A DNA stretch of 64,000 nucleotides from Mesorhizobium sp. SOD10 (GCA_000824805.1 CCNA01000061.1:147893-211892); one strand, 5' to 3'; shown: positions 27,281 to 38,201, counted from the stretch's first letter. Program-made: numbers and translations. The notes: generated by a model from the sequence alone, not told the origin.

Positions 27281-27733
27281 TCAGCTCTTCAGCTTGGCAT
27301 TGCAGAGGCTGTAGTAACCGCCGCCCTTCTGGATCCAGCGAAGGCCGTTCAACGTACCCGCCTCCTTGTTTTCGTGGTAACCCTGCAGGCAGGTCTTCAT
27401 CCGGGCCTTCGCGGGCGTTTCGGTCTTGAACTCTGCGGCGAGGGTAGTCGGGAATGTCACGCCCGCCGGCGCTACAGTGGGAACGACCGCCGCGCTGGTT
27501 TCCTTTTTCTGCTGCTCCGCGGTTTTGACAGTATCCGCGCTGTCACTCTCCGCGGCGGACGTCGCGCATTTCTCCTTGCGGAAAGCGGCCCAGTCCATGC
27601 CGTCCAGAGTGCCGCCTTCCTTGGCTGCCCGATAGGTCTCGCCGCATTCCTTCATCGTCAGTGCGCTCGCAGGCGCGGCGTTCCAAGCGACCAATACTGT
27701 CGCAGCCAATGCCGCCAACTTCAAACTGAACAT
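27281..27733 (-). CDS. Secreted cysteine-repeat protein, short paralogue
   Basis: A 150-residue protein with a signal peptide ending near PASALT. It holds one copy of a roughly 32-residue unit at 26-57 (pattern EC-x3-Y-x2-AK-x-GGTLDGMDW-x3-FRK-x2-C, with Cys30 and Cys56). A Lys/Thr/Ala linker follows, then a C-terminal variant unit (Cys115, Cys144) ending YYSLCNAKLKS. The paired cysteines suggest one disulfide per unit outside the cytoplasm. The next gene upstream, 27972-28829, has the same ends but three copies of the unit. I do not recognise a named domain. Location in periplasm or outside is inferred from the signal. Confidence 0.85.
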   Translation of the reverse strand: MFSLKLAALAATVLVAWNAAPASALTMKECGETYRAAKEGGTLDGMDWAAFRKEKCATSAAESDSADTVKTAEQQKKETSAAVVPTVAPAGVTFPTTLAAEFKTETPAKARMKTCLQGYHENKEAGTLNGLRWIQKGGGYYSLCNAKLKS

Positions 27734-27915
27734 AAGACCCTCCTGATTGATGGTAAGTTCAACAGCTTTTTGTATACTGTTTGTTCCCTATATGTTCAAA
27801 TGGAATCTTTGCGGACTACCGATAAGGCTGGCGATGGCGGTGTGGGCGAATCGATGACGCCGACAGTTCCCCCGATATGCAGATGCCAGCAAGGCCGCGG
27901 GCTCTTCGCCTGCAA

Positions 27916-27953
27916 CAAAAAGCCCGCGCATCTTGCGATGCGCGAGCTTTTTT
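27916..27953 (-). terminator. Terminator of the longer cysteine-repeat gene
   Basis: On the minus strand AGCTCGCGCATC and GATGCGCGGGCT pair around GCAA with one mismatch and are followed by five Ts. It lies 19 bases beyond the stop at 27972 and closely matches 27224-27260. Confidence 0.82.
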
Positions 27954-27971
27954 CTTCGAATAACTAGGCGA

Positions 27972-28829
27972 TCAGCCCTTCAGCTTGGCATTGCAGAGGC
28001 TGTAGAAGCCGCCACCCTTCTGGATCCACTTCAGGCCGTTCAGCGTGTTGGCGTCCTTGTTGGCATAGTACTGCTCGAGGCAGGTGTGCATGCGACCCTT
28101 GGCCGGCGTCTCGTTGGCGAATTTAGGCGAGATGGCGGTCGGGAAGGTGACGCCCTTCGGAGCGGCCACAGTCGGCTTGGCCGGTTCCTTCGTGAAAGTC
28201 GCCTCGGTCGGAGCAGGCACGGTTTCGTCATCGGCGGCGCTGGCGCCGCACTCGGCCTTGCGGAAGTCGTTCCACTTCATGCCGTTTAGCTTGTTGGCGG
28301 TCTTCGCGGCCTGATACTTGGTGCTGCACTCGGCCATGGTCAGGCCCTTGCCGCCGTCGGCAGGGGCGGTCGAGGTCTGGGTCGTGGTGGCCGGGGCGGC
28401 GGCAGCCGCGGCGGTTGCGCCAGGACCGCACTCGGCCTTGCGGAAGTCGTTCCACTTCATGCCGTTGAGCGTGCCGGCGGATTTTGCAGCCTGATATTTG
28501 GCGCTGCATTCCTTGGAGCTCAGGCCCTTGGCTGCATCGTCGGCAGCGGCGGCCGTCTTTGCCTTCTTGGTCGTCGTGGTGTCGGCGGCCTTCGTATCGG
28601 TCGCCGCCTTGGTGTCGGTGGCCGCTTTGGTGTCGGTCGCGGCGGAAGCATCGCTGCCGCACTGCGCCTTGCGGAACTGGTTCCAGGTCTGGCCACCGAG
28701 CGTTCCCGCATCCTTGGCCGCGTTATACTTGGTGCTGCACTCGGCCATGGTCAGCGCGTTGGCCGGCGCCGCCATGAACAAGGTTACGACGGCGAGACCC
28801 GTCAAAGCTGCAAGTCTATGAATAAGCAT
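27972..28829 (-). CDS. Secreted cysteine-repeat protein, long paralogue
   Basis: A 285-residue protein with a signal peptide (to about ANALT) and three copies of the unit AEC-x-x-KY-x-AAK-x2-x-x-L-x-G-x-x-WN-x-FRKA-x-C. Cysteine pairs fall at 31/57, 108/134 and 168/194, with a fourth, diverged pair at 250/279 near the C-terminus. Linkers are low-complexity Ala/Thr/Lys, including the eight-residue phrase AATDTKAA repeated. A beads-on-a-string extracytoplasmic protein is likely, perhaps binding a wall or surface polymer, but that is inference. It sits in tandem with the short paralogue, between ftsH and glmM. Unit 2 and unit 3 are more alike than unit 1, which points to recent internal duplication. 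Confidence 0.86.
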   Translation of the reverse strand: MLIHRLAALTGLAVVTLFMAAPANALTMAECSTKYNAAKDAGTLGGQTWNQFRKAQCGSDASAATDTKAATDTKAATDTKAADTTTTKKAKTAAAADDAAKGLSSKECSAKYQAAKSAGTLNGMKWNDFRKAECGPGATAAAAAAPATTTQTSTAPADGGKGLTMAECSTKYQAAKTANKLNGMKWNDFRKAECGASAADDETVPAPTEATFTKEPAKPTVAAPKGVTFPTAISPKFANETPAKGRMHTCLEQYYANKDANTLNGLKWIQKGGGFYSLCNAKLKG

Positions 28830-29167
28830 GGCGTTTTCTCCCTTGCTGCCGCCATTAAGTGTCCCTATGCCAAATCAATAGCTCTCAATGTCCGGTTGCG
28901 CCAGATGCTTCGAACGCGGGACCCGTCACAAAGTATGTTGCTCCCGATAGGATGATGAATTGCTTGCCGGATCGCCGGGAGGCAGGCCGGTGGATGAGGC
29001 GCCGAAAAGCCTTGCGCGGGCAGGTCTAGAGCCGGCAGGCCGAAGGTGGTGATAGGCGACAATGTTTTTCTAAGGATTGGTAATATATAATCACGAAATT
29101 TGATGATCGGACGCAGCTCAATTGTGGCAATACGGGCGGCTGAAAAACCGACGGGGACTGTAGGCAC
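28830..29167. other. Gene-free divergent region before glmM
   Basis: No convincing coding sequence is present; an open frame on the minus strand (28865-29296) overlaps glmM and lacks coding character. The stretch is more AT-rich than its surroundings. A perfect TATAAT at 29086-29091 is a fair -10 element for glmM, with only a weak -35 (TGTTTT) 17 bases upstream. The left part should hold the promoter of the cysteine-repeat gene reading leftward. Confidence 0.5.
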
Positions 29168-30520
<1,353 letters not shown>

Positions 30521-30552
30521 CCCCGGTCGCGCGCAGGCTCCTCTAAATCCGC

Positions 30553-30578
30553 AAGCCCGCCGCCAGGCGGGCTTTTTC
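30553..30578 (+). terminator. Intrinsic terminator after glmM
   Basis: AAGCCCGCC and GGCGGGCTT pair around a four-base loop and are followed by TTT. Confidence 0.88.
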
Positions 30579-30649
30579 GTGCCGGGCGGGCCGTTCGGGA
30601 CAACGGCGCTCTCCCTAAAATTGTATAGATTCGTGGTTAATCGGTACGG

Positions 30650-30664
30650 TTAAACGGCTTTTAA
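30650..30664. promoter_or_regulatory. Perfect CtrA-type box before the first beta-barrel gene
   Basis: TTAA (30650-30653), seven bases, TTAA (30661-30664), continued as CC. It lies 77 bases before the ATG at 30742 and 13 bases before a perfect DnaA box. Confidence 0.75.
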
Positions 30665-30677
30665 CCTTTGCAATTCA

Positions 30678-30686
30678 TTATCCACA
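30678..30686 (+). promoter_or_regulatory. Perfect DnaA box TTATCCACA
   Basis: The nine bases equal the strong DnaA-binding consensus. It lies between the CtrA box and the start codon of the beta-barrel gene, so transcription could respond to DnaA activity. Binding is not shown. Confidence 0.6.
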
Positions 30687-30741
30687 CCCGAGGCAACCAT
30701 CTTCGGGCGTCGTCGTCCCGAGGCTTCCTAGGGGTGACAGC

Positions 30742-31581
30742 ATGTTCAATATAAAGAGAATGGCAGTGCTTGCCGCGCTGTTCGCGGGGCTAGCCGGCCC
30801 GGCGCTGGCGGCCGATCTTCCGCAGCCGATCGAAGACGCTCCGCCGCCGGTCGTCGAAGCGCAGCCTGTCGATGTCGGCGGATGGTACATCCGCGGCGAC
30901 ATCGATTATCACTGGTCGCGCTTCGGTGGCGCGGATTACATTACCTATGGTGCTGCGCCTCAGACCCAAGGCAGCTTCGCCACCGGCTCCCTGAAGGGCG
31001 CCTTGTCAGCGGGCGCCGGCATCGGCTACCAAGTGAACCAATATTTCCGCACCGATCTCACCGCGGACTGGATGAGCAAGTCGAACTTCCGCGGCTCGAC
31101 CGTCGGCTTCTGCGGCGGCGGCGTGCCCTGTACTTCCGTCGACACCTCCTCCTATTCGGCGCTGCTGCTTCTGGCCAACGCCTATGTCGATATCGGCACC
31201 TGGCATGGTATCACGCCCTATGTTGGCGCCGGCATCGGCGGTGCCTGGGTCAAGTGGGATACGCTTCATAACAGCGATCTCGACGGCGACTTCTTCCATC
31301 GCGGCGGCAAGGGCTGGCGCTTTGCCTATGCTCTCATGGCCGGTGCCTCCTACTGCCTGACCGACCGCGTCAAGCTGGACGTCGGCTACCGCTACAGCCA
31401 CATCAATGGCGGCAAGATGTTCGAATACGCCTCGGACAGCAATGTCGGCCCCGGCTACGACCGTGGCATCAACGTGCATGAAGTTCGCGGCGGTCTCCGC
31501 TACCAGTTCGGCGGTCAGTCGGACTGCGCTCCGCCGCCGGAGCCTTATGTGCCGGAACCGGAACCGATCTACACCAAGTAA
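30742..31581 (+). CDS. Outer-membrane beta-barrel protein (Omp25/31-like family)
   Basis: A 279-residue protein. The signal peptide is cleaved after GPALA, leaving ADLPQPIEDAPPP, the proline-rich start common in alphaproteobacterial Omp25-type proteins. The rest alternates as beta-strands with typical turns: GGWYIRGDIDYHWSRF, SAGAGIGYQVNQYFRTDLTADW, GITPYVGAGIGGAWVKWD and VKLDVGYRYSHINGG. The end (EPEPIYTK) lacks the usual terminal Phe but is preceded by a strand VRGGLRYQFG. Two internal Cys pairs (FCGGGVPC, and YC/DC) are notable. A cell-surface structural role is likely. Control by CtrA and DnaA is suggested by the upstream boxes; a terminator follows. Confidence 0.9.
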   Translation: MFNIKRMAVLAALFAGLAGPALAADLPQPIEDAPPPVVEAQPVDVGGWYIRGDIDYHWSRFGGADYITYGAAPQTQGSFATGSLKGALSAGAGIGYQVNQYFRTDLTADWMSKSNFRGSTVGFCGGGVPCTSVDTSSYSALLLLANAYVDIGTWHGITPYVGAGIGGAWVKWDTLHNSDLDGDFFHRGGKGWRFAYALMAGASYCLTDRVKLDVGYRYSHINGGKMFEYASDSNVGPGYDRGINVHEVRGGLRYQFGGQSDCAPPPEPYVPEPEPIYTK

Positions 31582-31605
31582 TCGCTTCCTAGATCCTCGA
31601 ATTCA

Positions 31606-31640
31606 AAGCCGCCCGGCGCCAGCCGGGCGGCTTGATTTTT
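31606..31640 (+). terminator. Intrinsic terminator after first beta-barrel gene
   Basis: AAGCCGCCCGGC and GCCGGGCGGCTT form twelve perfect pairs around GCCA, followed by GATTTTT. Confidence 0.9.
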
Positions 31641-31681
31641 GCGACGCCGGTAAATTTCAATTCGGTAACCAGCTGTTATCC

Positions 31682-31696
31682 TTAACCGGCACTTAA
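31682..31696. promoter_or_regulatory. Perfect CtrA-type box before the second beta-barrel gene
   Basis: TTAA (31682-31685), seven bases, TTAA (31693-31696), then CC. A further GTTAAC is at 31705-31710. The box lies 76 bases before the ATG at 31773, nearly the same distance as in the preceding paralogue. Confidence 0.75.
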
Positions 31697-31772
31697 CCAC
31701 TATGGTTAACAATAGGATCTTGAAACGGCGCCCGCGTTTTGCGGCTGGCGCCAATTTCAGGAGCCGGGGACC

Positions 31773-32546
31773 ATGATATCCAGATCGCGTATCGCGTCAG
31801 CGCTTGCCGCAATAATCCTGCTGCCGATGACGCCGGCGCTGGCGGCGGACTACGATCCGCCGATCTATGTCGACCAGGCGCCGGACTACCAGCCGGTCGA
31901 GGTCGGTTCGGGCTGGTACCTGCGCGGCGATGTCTCCTATCTGGCGCAGAAGAGCTTCAAAAATGGGGATTTCACCTTCCCGTCGACGATTGCCAGCGAA
32001 AGCTTTGGCGAGAGCGAGGACGCGTATTTCGCGAGCATCGGCTTCGGATATCATTTCAACGATTACCTCCGCGCCGATCTCAACCTCGGCTACCTGCCCG
32101 GCAACAAAGCCAGCTTCAGCTATGATGACACAGCGACCGCGACGCCGTCGGCCGTGGGGTTCGGAAACCTGAAGAACTATGCGATCTCGGGCATACTCAA
32201 CGGATATGTCGATCTTGGCACGTATGTAGGCATCACGCCTTATGTTGGCGCCGGCATCGGTGTTGTTCGCAGCACGCGCAAGCTTTCGGCCAGTTACACC
32301 GATATCAATGACTCCGCCAATAGCTTCGCCGTCGAGGATAATAAATCTCGGTACTCTCTCGCCTATACGTTGAATGCTGGCCTTGCCTACCAGGTATCCA
32401 AGAACGTGCTGATTGACCTCGGATACCAATATTTCTCTGCTCCCAATGCGGAATACGTTACCGCCGAAAGTCTAACCTCCTTCCCTGTCCACAAAGGCAT
32501 CAGCAATCATCAGGTCAAGCTCGGGCTGCGCTACGATCTCTGGTAG
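31773..32546 (+). CDS. Outer-membrane beta-barrel protein, second paralogue
   Basis: A 257-residue barrel protein related in layout to 30742-31581. The signal peptide ends TPALA, followed by ADYDPPIYVDQAPDYQP. The first strand (GSGWYLRGDVSYLAQKSF) parallels GGWYIRGDIDY of its neighbour; ASIGFGYHFNDYLRADLNLGY and GITPYVGAGIGVVRSTR follow the same order. The C-terminal strand ends VKLGLRYDLW, with the aromatic last residue recognised by the BAM complex. The coding sequence is a little more AT-rich toward its end than its neighbours. It stands alone, 196 bases before serC. Confidence 0.88.
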   Translation: MISRSRIASALAAIILLPMTPALAADYDPPIYVDQAPDYQPVEVGSGWYLRGDVSYLAQKSFKNGDFTFPSTIASESFGESEDAYFASIGFGYHFNDYLRADLNLGYLPGNKASFSYDDTATATPSAVGFGNLKNYAISGILNGYVDLGTYVGITPYVGAGIGVVRSTRKLSASYTDINDSANSFAVEDNKSRYSLAYTLNAGLAYQVSKNVLIDLGYQYFSAPNAEYVTAESLTSFPVHKGISNHQVKLGLRYDLW

Positions 32547-32689
32547 CCCCGCCCCGCGAAGAGGTTCCGACTGCGGGTGCTGAACGTTCCGCCGCTTTCC
32601 TTTCGGATCGAGCACCGGTTGGAGCGAATATCCCGTCAGCGACAAAAACTTTGCTCTTGACGCCGAAGCTCTGAGCGCATATCGCCGTC

Positions 32690-32741
32690 CGTGGGCCACC
32701 CCTCCCCAACGAGGGGCTACTATCTGGAAGGATAGACCACG
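32690..32741 (+). ncRNA. serC leader RNA motif
   Basis: Two small hairpins and a closing stem lie directly before the serC ATG. CCCCTC (32699-32704) pairs with GAGGGG (32711-32716). CTATC (32720-32724) pairs with GATAG (32731-32735) around TGGAAG, which contains the ribosome-binding purines. CGTGG (32690-32694) pairs with CCACG (32737-32741). This matches the serC motif described by comparative genomics in Alphaproteobacteria, a presumed cis-regulator; its ligand, if any, is not known. TTGACG near 32657 may be the -35 element. Confidence 0.8.
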
Positions 32742-33917
32742 ATGACGACACCTACCAAGCCCGGACTCCGTCCGGCAAATCCCAATTTCTCTTCAGGTCC
32801 CTGCGCTAAACGTCCCGGCTGGTCGGCCGAGGCGCTGAAAGCCGCCGCGCTCGGGCGCTCGCACCGCGCCAAGATCGGCAAGGCCAAGCTCGAACAGGCA
32901 ATCGAGCTGACGCGCGAAATCCTCAAGGTTCCCGCGAATTATCGCATCGGTATCGTGCCGGCGTCCGATACCGGCGCGGTCGAGATGGCGCTGTGGTCGC
33001 TGCTCGGCGAGCGCGGCGTCGACATGGTCGCCTGGGAAAGCTTCGGTTCCGGCTGGGTGACCGATGTGGTCAAACAGCTCAAGCTCGCCGACGTGCGCAA
33101 GTTCGAGGCCGGCTACGGCAAGCTGCCCGACCTCAAGCAGACCGATTTTAACCGCGACGTGGTCTTCACCTGGAACGGCACGACCTCGGGCGTACGCGTG
33201 CCGAACGGCGATTTCATTCCCACGCACCGTAAAGGTTTGACCATCTGCGACGCAACCTCGGCGGCGTTCGCGCAAAGGCTCGACTTCGACAAGCTCGATG
33301 TCGTCACCTTCTCCTGGCAGAAGGTGCTGGGCGGCGAGGGCGCGCATGGCATGCTTATCCTGTCGCCCCGCGCCGTCGAGCGGCTGGAGACCTACAAGCC
33401 GGCCTGGCCGCTGCCGAAGATCTTCCGCCTCACTTCGGGGGGCAAACTGATCGAGGGCATCTTCAAGGGCGAGACCATCAACACGCCGTCGATGCTGTGC
33501 GTGGAGGATTATCTCGATGCGCTCCACTGGGCGGCGTCGATCGGCGGTCTGGAAGCACTGATCGCCCGCGCCGACGCCAATGCGGCGGTGCTCGACAGGT
33601 TCGTGGAAAAGTCGCCCTGGCTCGGCCATCTCGCCGTCGATCCGGCGACGCGGTCCAACACGTCCGTGTGTCTCTCCTTCACCGACGGCCAAATCGCGGC
33701 GCTCGACGCCGACGGCCAGGCGGCTTTCGCCAAGGGGATCGTGTCTTTGCTCGACAAGGAAGGCGTCGCTTACGACATCGGCTCCTATCGCGATGCCCCG
33801 CCCGGCCTGCGCATCTGGTGCGGCGCAACCGTCGAGACCTCCGATCTCGAAGCGCTGCTGCCTTGGCTCGACTGGGCCTTCGCCACGCAGAAGGCGTCGC
33901 TGAAAGCAGCGGCCTGA
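32742..33917 (+). CDS. serC: Phosphoserine aminotransferase SerC
   Basis: A 391-residue PLP enzyme of the long alphaproteobacterial SerC type. It converts 3-phosphohydroxypyruvate to phosphoserine and also serves pyridoxal-phosphate synthesis. NPNFSSGPCAKRPGW opens the active site. The aspartate strand ICDATSAAFAQRLDFDKLDVVTFSWQKVLGGEGAHG ends with the PLP-binding lysine in SWQK. RLTSGGKLIEGIFKGETINTPSML completes the phosphate site. It is preceded by the serC leader and followed 65 bases later by serA, so the first two serine-pathway steps are one unit. Confidence 0.97.
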   Translation: MTTPTKPGLRPANPNFSSGPCAKRPGWSAEALKAAALGRSHRAKIGKAKLEQAIELTREILKVPANYRIGIVPASDTGAVEMALWSLLGERGVDMVAWESFGSGWVTDVVKQLKLADVRKFEAGYGKLPDLKQTDFNRDVVFTWNGTTSGVRVPNGDFIPTHRKGLTICDATSAAFAQRLDFDKLDVVTFSWQKVLGGEGAHGMLILSPRAVERLETYKPAWPLPKIFRLTSGGKLIEGIFKGETINTPSMLCVEDYLDALHWAASIGGLEALIARADANAAVLDRFVEKSPWLGHLAVDPATRSNTSVCLSFTDGQIAALDADGQAAFAKGIVSLLDKEGVAYDIGSYRDAPPGLRIWCGATVETSDLEALLPWLDWAFATQKASLKAAA

Positions 33918-33982
33918 GTTCCATGGCGGCCCGCGGGCCGCCATTTCCCGACACAGTTCATTTCCACGTCAAGGAGGCCGCA

Positions 33983-35584
33983 ATGGCGCCCCGCGTTCTC
34001 GTTTCGGATAAACTTTCAACCACCGCCGTGCAGATCTTCAAGGATCGCGGCATCGAGGTCGACTATCTGCCCGATCTCGGCAAAGACAAGGAAAAGCTGC
34101 TCGAAGTGATCGGCCAGTATGACGGCCTCGCCATCCGCTCGGCGACCAAGGTCACTGAGAAGCTTATCAACGCCGCGGGCAGGCTCAAGGTCGTCGGACG
34201 CGCCGGCATCGGCGTCGACAACGTCGATATCCCGGCGGCAAGCCGCAGGGGTATCATCGTGATGAACACGCCCTTCGGCAATTCTATCACCACGGCCGAG
34301 CATGCCGTCGCCATGATCTTCGCCCTGGCGCGCCAGATCCCAGAAGCCAATGCCTCGACGCACGCGGGAAAATGGGAAAAGAACCGCTTCATGGGCATCG
34401 AGATCACCGGCAAGACGCTGGGCGTGATCGGCTGCGGCAATATCGGCTCGATCGTCGCCACGCGCGGCGTCGGCCTGAAGATGCATGTGATCGCCTTCGA
34501 CCCGTTCCTGTCGGACAGCCGCGCCGAGGAGCTCGGCGTCGAGAAGGTCGAGCTGGACGAGCTCTTCGCTCGCGCCGACTTCATCACCTTGCACACGCCG
34601 CTGACCGACAAGACGCGCAACATCATCGATGCGGCCGCGATCGCCAAGATGAAGGACGGCGTGCGCATCATCAATTGCGCCCGCGGCGGATTGGTCGTCG
34701 AGGCCGACCTGGTTGCCGCGCTGAAGAGCGGCAAGGTGGCCGGCGCGGGCATTGACGTCTTCGAGGTCGAACCGGCGGAGAACAACCCGCTGTTCGGCAT
34801 GGAGAATGTCGTGGCGACCCCGCATCTCGGCGCCTCGACAACGGAAGCGCAGGAGAATGTCGCGCTGCAAGTCGCCGAGCAGATGAGCGACTACCTGATC
34901 AAGGGCGCGGTCTCCAATGCCATCAACATGCCCTCGATCACCGCCGAGGAGGCGCCACGGCTGAAACCCTTCGTCAAGCTCGCCGAGGTGCTCGGCGCCT
35001 TTGTCGGCCAGGTCACCGAGGATCCGATCAAGGAGGTCGAGATCCTGTTCGACGGCTCGACCGCGACGATGAACACGCGCGCGCTGGTGAGCGCTGCCCT
35101 TGCCGGCCTGATCCGGCCGCAGGTCTCCGACGTCAACATGGTGTCGGCGCCCATCATGGTGAAGGAGCGCGGCATCATCGTCGCCGAGGTCAAGCGCGAC
35201 AAGTCGGGCGTGTTCGACGGCTATATCAAGCTCACCGTCAAGACCGAGCACATGACGCGCTCGATTGCCGGCACCTGCTTCTCCGACGGCAAGCCGCGCT
35301 TCATCCAGATCAAGGGCATCAATCTCGACGCAGAGGTCGGCCAGCACATGCTCTACACGACCAATGCCGACGCGCCCGGCATCATCGGGCTGCTCGGCAC
35401 GGTGTGCGGCGAGAACAGCGTCAACATCGCCAACTTCCAGCTCGGCCGCAACCGGCCTGGCGGCGATGCGATCGCGCTGCTTTATCTCGATGCGCCGTTC
35501 CCGGAAAAAGTGTTGGAGCAGGTGCGGGCGCACAAGTCGATCGATTCGGCAAAGCGACTTCGCTTCGATGTCGGCGCCGAGTGA
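33983..35584 (+). CDS. serA: Phosphoglycerate dehydrogenase SerA
   Basis: A 533-residue enzyme for the first step of serine synthesis. The substrate domain begins PRVLVSDKLS. The NAD-binding motif is GVIGCGNIGSIVATRG at about residues 145-160. Catalytic residues lie in CARGGLVVE, the glutamate of DVFEVEP and the histidine of TPHLGAST. An extra intervening domain (about 320-450) and a C-terminal ACT domain (about 455-530, HMLYTTNADAPGIIGLLGTVCG) make it the long, type-1 form, in which ACT binds serine. The start at 33983 has AAGGAGG upstream; the frame is open back to 33497 but that part is a shadow of serC. Confidence 0.97.
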   Translation: MAPRVLVSDKLSTTAVQIFKDRGIEVDYLPDLGKDKEKLLEVIGQYDGLAIRSATKVTEKLINAAGRLKVVGRAGIGVDNVDIPAASRRGIIVMNTPFGNSITTAEHAVAMIFALARQIPEANASTHAGKWEKNRFMGIEITGKTLGVIGCGNIGSIVATRGVGLKMHVIAFDPFLSDSRAEELGVEKVELDELFARADFITLHTPLTDKTRNIIDAAAIAKMKDGVRIINCARGGLVVEADLVAALKSGKVAGAGIDVFEVEPAENNPLFGMENVVATPHLGASTTEAQENVALQVAEQMSDYLIKGAVSNAINMPSITAEEAPRLKPFVKLAEVLGAFVGQVTEDPIKEVEILFDGSTATMNTRALVSAALAGLIRPQVSDVNMVSAPIMVKERGIIVAEVKRDKSGVFDGYIKLTVKTEHMTRSIAGTCFSDGKPRFIQIKGINLDAEVGQHMLYTTNADAPGIIGLLGTVCGENSVNIANFQLGRNRPGGDAIALLYLDAPFPEKVLEQVRAHKSIDSAKRLRFDVGAE

Positions 35585-35678
35585 AGCCTGACATGAGGAA
35601 AGGCCCGCCGGCACCAGTCGGCGGGGCGTTGATGAGATAGCCGTCACTGATGGTTGTTTGGCGCGTGATCGAGAACCA

Positions 35679-36578
35679 TCATCCCGTTTGCAGCGCTGCT
35701 CGGCTGCCGCTGTATTCGGCGAGCGCAATGCCGCCAAGGACAAGCGTCAGCGCGAGGGCCTGATAGAGCTGAAACCACTCGCCGACGATCAGCACCGAAA
35801 GTAGCGTGCCGAAGATCGGCACAAGATTGATGAACAGCCCGGCGCGGTTGGCGCCGATCAATTCGTTACCCTTGATGTAGAGAACCTGGGAGACGACCGA
35901 AGCGCCGAGCGCCGTGTAGAGCGTCAGCGCCCATCCATACGCGTCCGGCATGACGGCGCGGCCGGCCACGATCTCCCAGACGAAGAAGGGCACCGATGTC
36001 AGCAGCGCGGCGATCGACAGCGCCAGCATGAAACTTTGCCAGCGGATTGCCGGCTTGAGGCGCAGCCCCACCGAATAGAGGCTATAGCAAAGCACCGCGA
36101 CAAGCATAATGGCGTCGCCGAAGTTGAGATCGAGCTTCAGCAACTGGCCGAGGTCGCCATGGCTGGCGGTCAGCGCGACGCCGAGGATGGTGAGCACGAC
36201 GCCGACGATCTGCAGGGGCCGCACCCGCAACCTGAACAGCAGGAAATTGGCAAGTATGATGACGATCGGGATGGCTGCCTGCTCGATCGAGACGTTGATG
36301 GCGGTCGTGTAGTTGAGCGCGGTGTAGAAGATGACGTTGAAGATGGTGAAGCCGCAAGCGCCGAGGCCGGCAAGCAGCTTCCAGTGTCTCCGCGCTTCGG
36401 GCCAATCCTCGCGCAGTGTCCGCCATCCGACGGGAAGCAGGATCAGCACGGCCATGACCCAGCGCAGGAACACCAGCGTCATCGGCGAGACATGGCCGAC
36501 GGCAAGCTTGCCCGCCACTGAATTGCCGCCCCACAAGAGCATGGTCGACAGAAGGAACAGATAGGCGGCTCGGTGCAT
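35679..36578 (-). CDS. EamA/DMT-family transporter
   Basis: A 299-residue membrane protein with ten predicted helices arranged as two EamA repeats (about 5-140 and 150-290). Family-like phrases include LWGGNSVAGKLAVGHVSPMTLVFLRW in the first repeat and ALGASVVSQVLYIKGNELIGANRAGLFINLVPIFGTLLSVLIVGE in the second. Members export amino acids, nucleosides or other metabolites. Nearness to serA-serC invites the guess of amino-acid export, but the gene is on the other strand and such guesses are weak. It converges on serA. Confidence 0.9.
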   Translation of the reverse strand: MHRAAYLFLLSTMLLWGGNSVAGKLAVGHVSPMTLVFLRWVMAVLILLPVGWRTLREDWPEARRHWKLLAGLGACGFTIFNVIFYTALNYTTAINVSIEQAAIPIVIILANFLLFRLRVRPLQIVGVVLTILGVALTASHGDLGQLLKLDLNFGDAIMLVAVLCYSLYSVGLRLKPAIRWQSFMLALSIAALLTSVPFFVWEIVAGRAVMPDAYGWALTLYTALGASVVSQVLYIKGNELIGANRAGLFINLVPIFGTLLSVLIVGEWFQLYQALALTLVLGGIALAEYSGSRAALQTG

Positions 36579-36902
36579 GGAGAATCCGGCCCAGCAGGAT
36601 ATTCGGGCGTTCAGACCGACCTAGAGTGCCGGCGGCGGCAAGTAAATGATGCGAAAGGCGGAATTTGTTGTGCCTGGGCCCAGGCAGACGTCACGCCGGT
36701 GGCGTCATTTTGGTCCAGCTCCTGGCTGGAGCATGGTCGCTTCCGAAAGCCGCCCCCGCTTTTGCGTTCGCCGACCTTCGGTTCGGGGCTCATCCTCCAA
36801 GGATGGTTTCGGCGGCAAAGAAAGGGTCGCGCCGGCCGGCGCTTGACGCTATAGAGGCCTGTCGTTTCAGGCCGCTCGCGCGGCATTTCAAGGGAAAAGA
36901 AC
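36579..36902. other. Intergenic region before purA
   Basis: No gene is supported. The middle (about 36733-36800) contains GCATGGTCGCTTCCGAAAG and an inverted partner near CTTCGGTTCGGGGCTCAT, which looks like an eroded copy of the GCATGATC palindromic repeat. CTTGAC at 36842 followed by CTATAG at 36850 is promoter-like but badly spaced. GGGAAAAGA just before 36903 is the purA ribosome site. Confidence 0.4.

Positions 36903-38201
<1,299 letters not shown>

Noticed and set aside
27239..27967. A 242-codon plus-strand frame
   Set aside because: It runs antisense through the short cysteine-repeat gene and across both terminators, so it cannot be a normal gene.
28480..28700. Direct DNA repeats that might be mobile or CRISPR
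   Set aside because: They are explained by the repeated protein units and the Ala/Thr/Asp/Lys linker of the cysteine-repeat gene.
33497..33982. An N-terminal extension of SerA by about 160 residues
   Set aside because: It overlaps serC in another frame, has no family similarity, and a strong ribosome site sits before the ATG at 33983.
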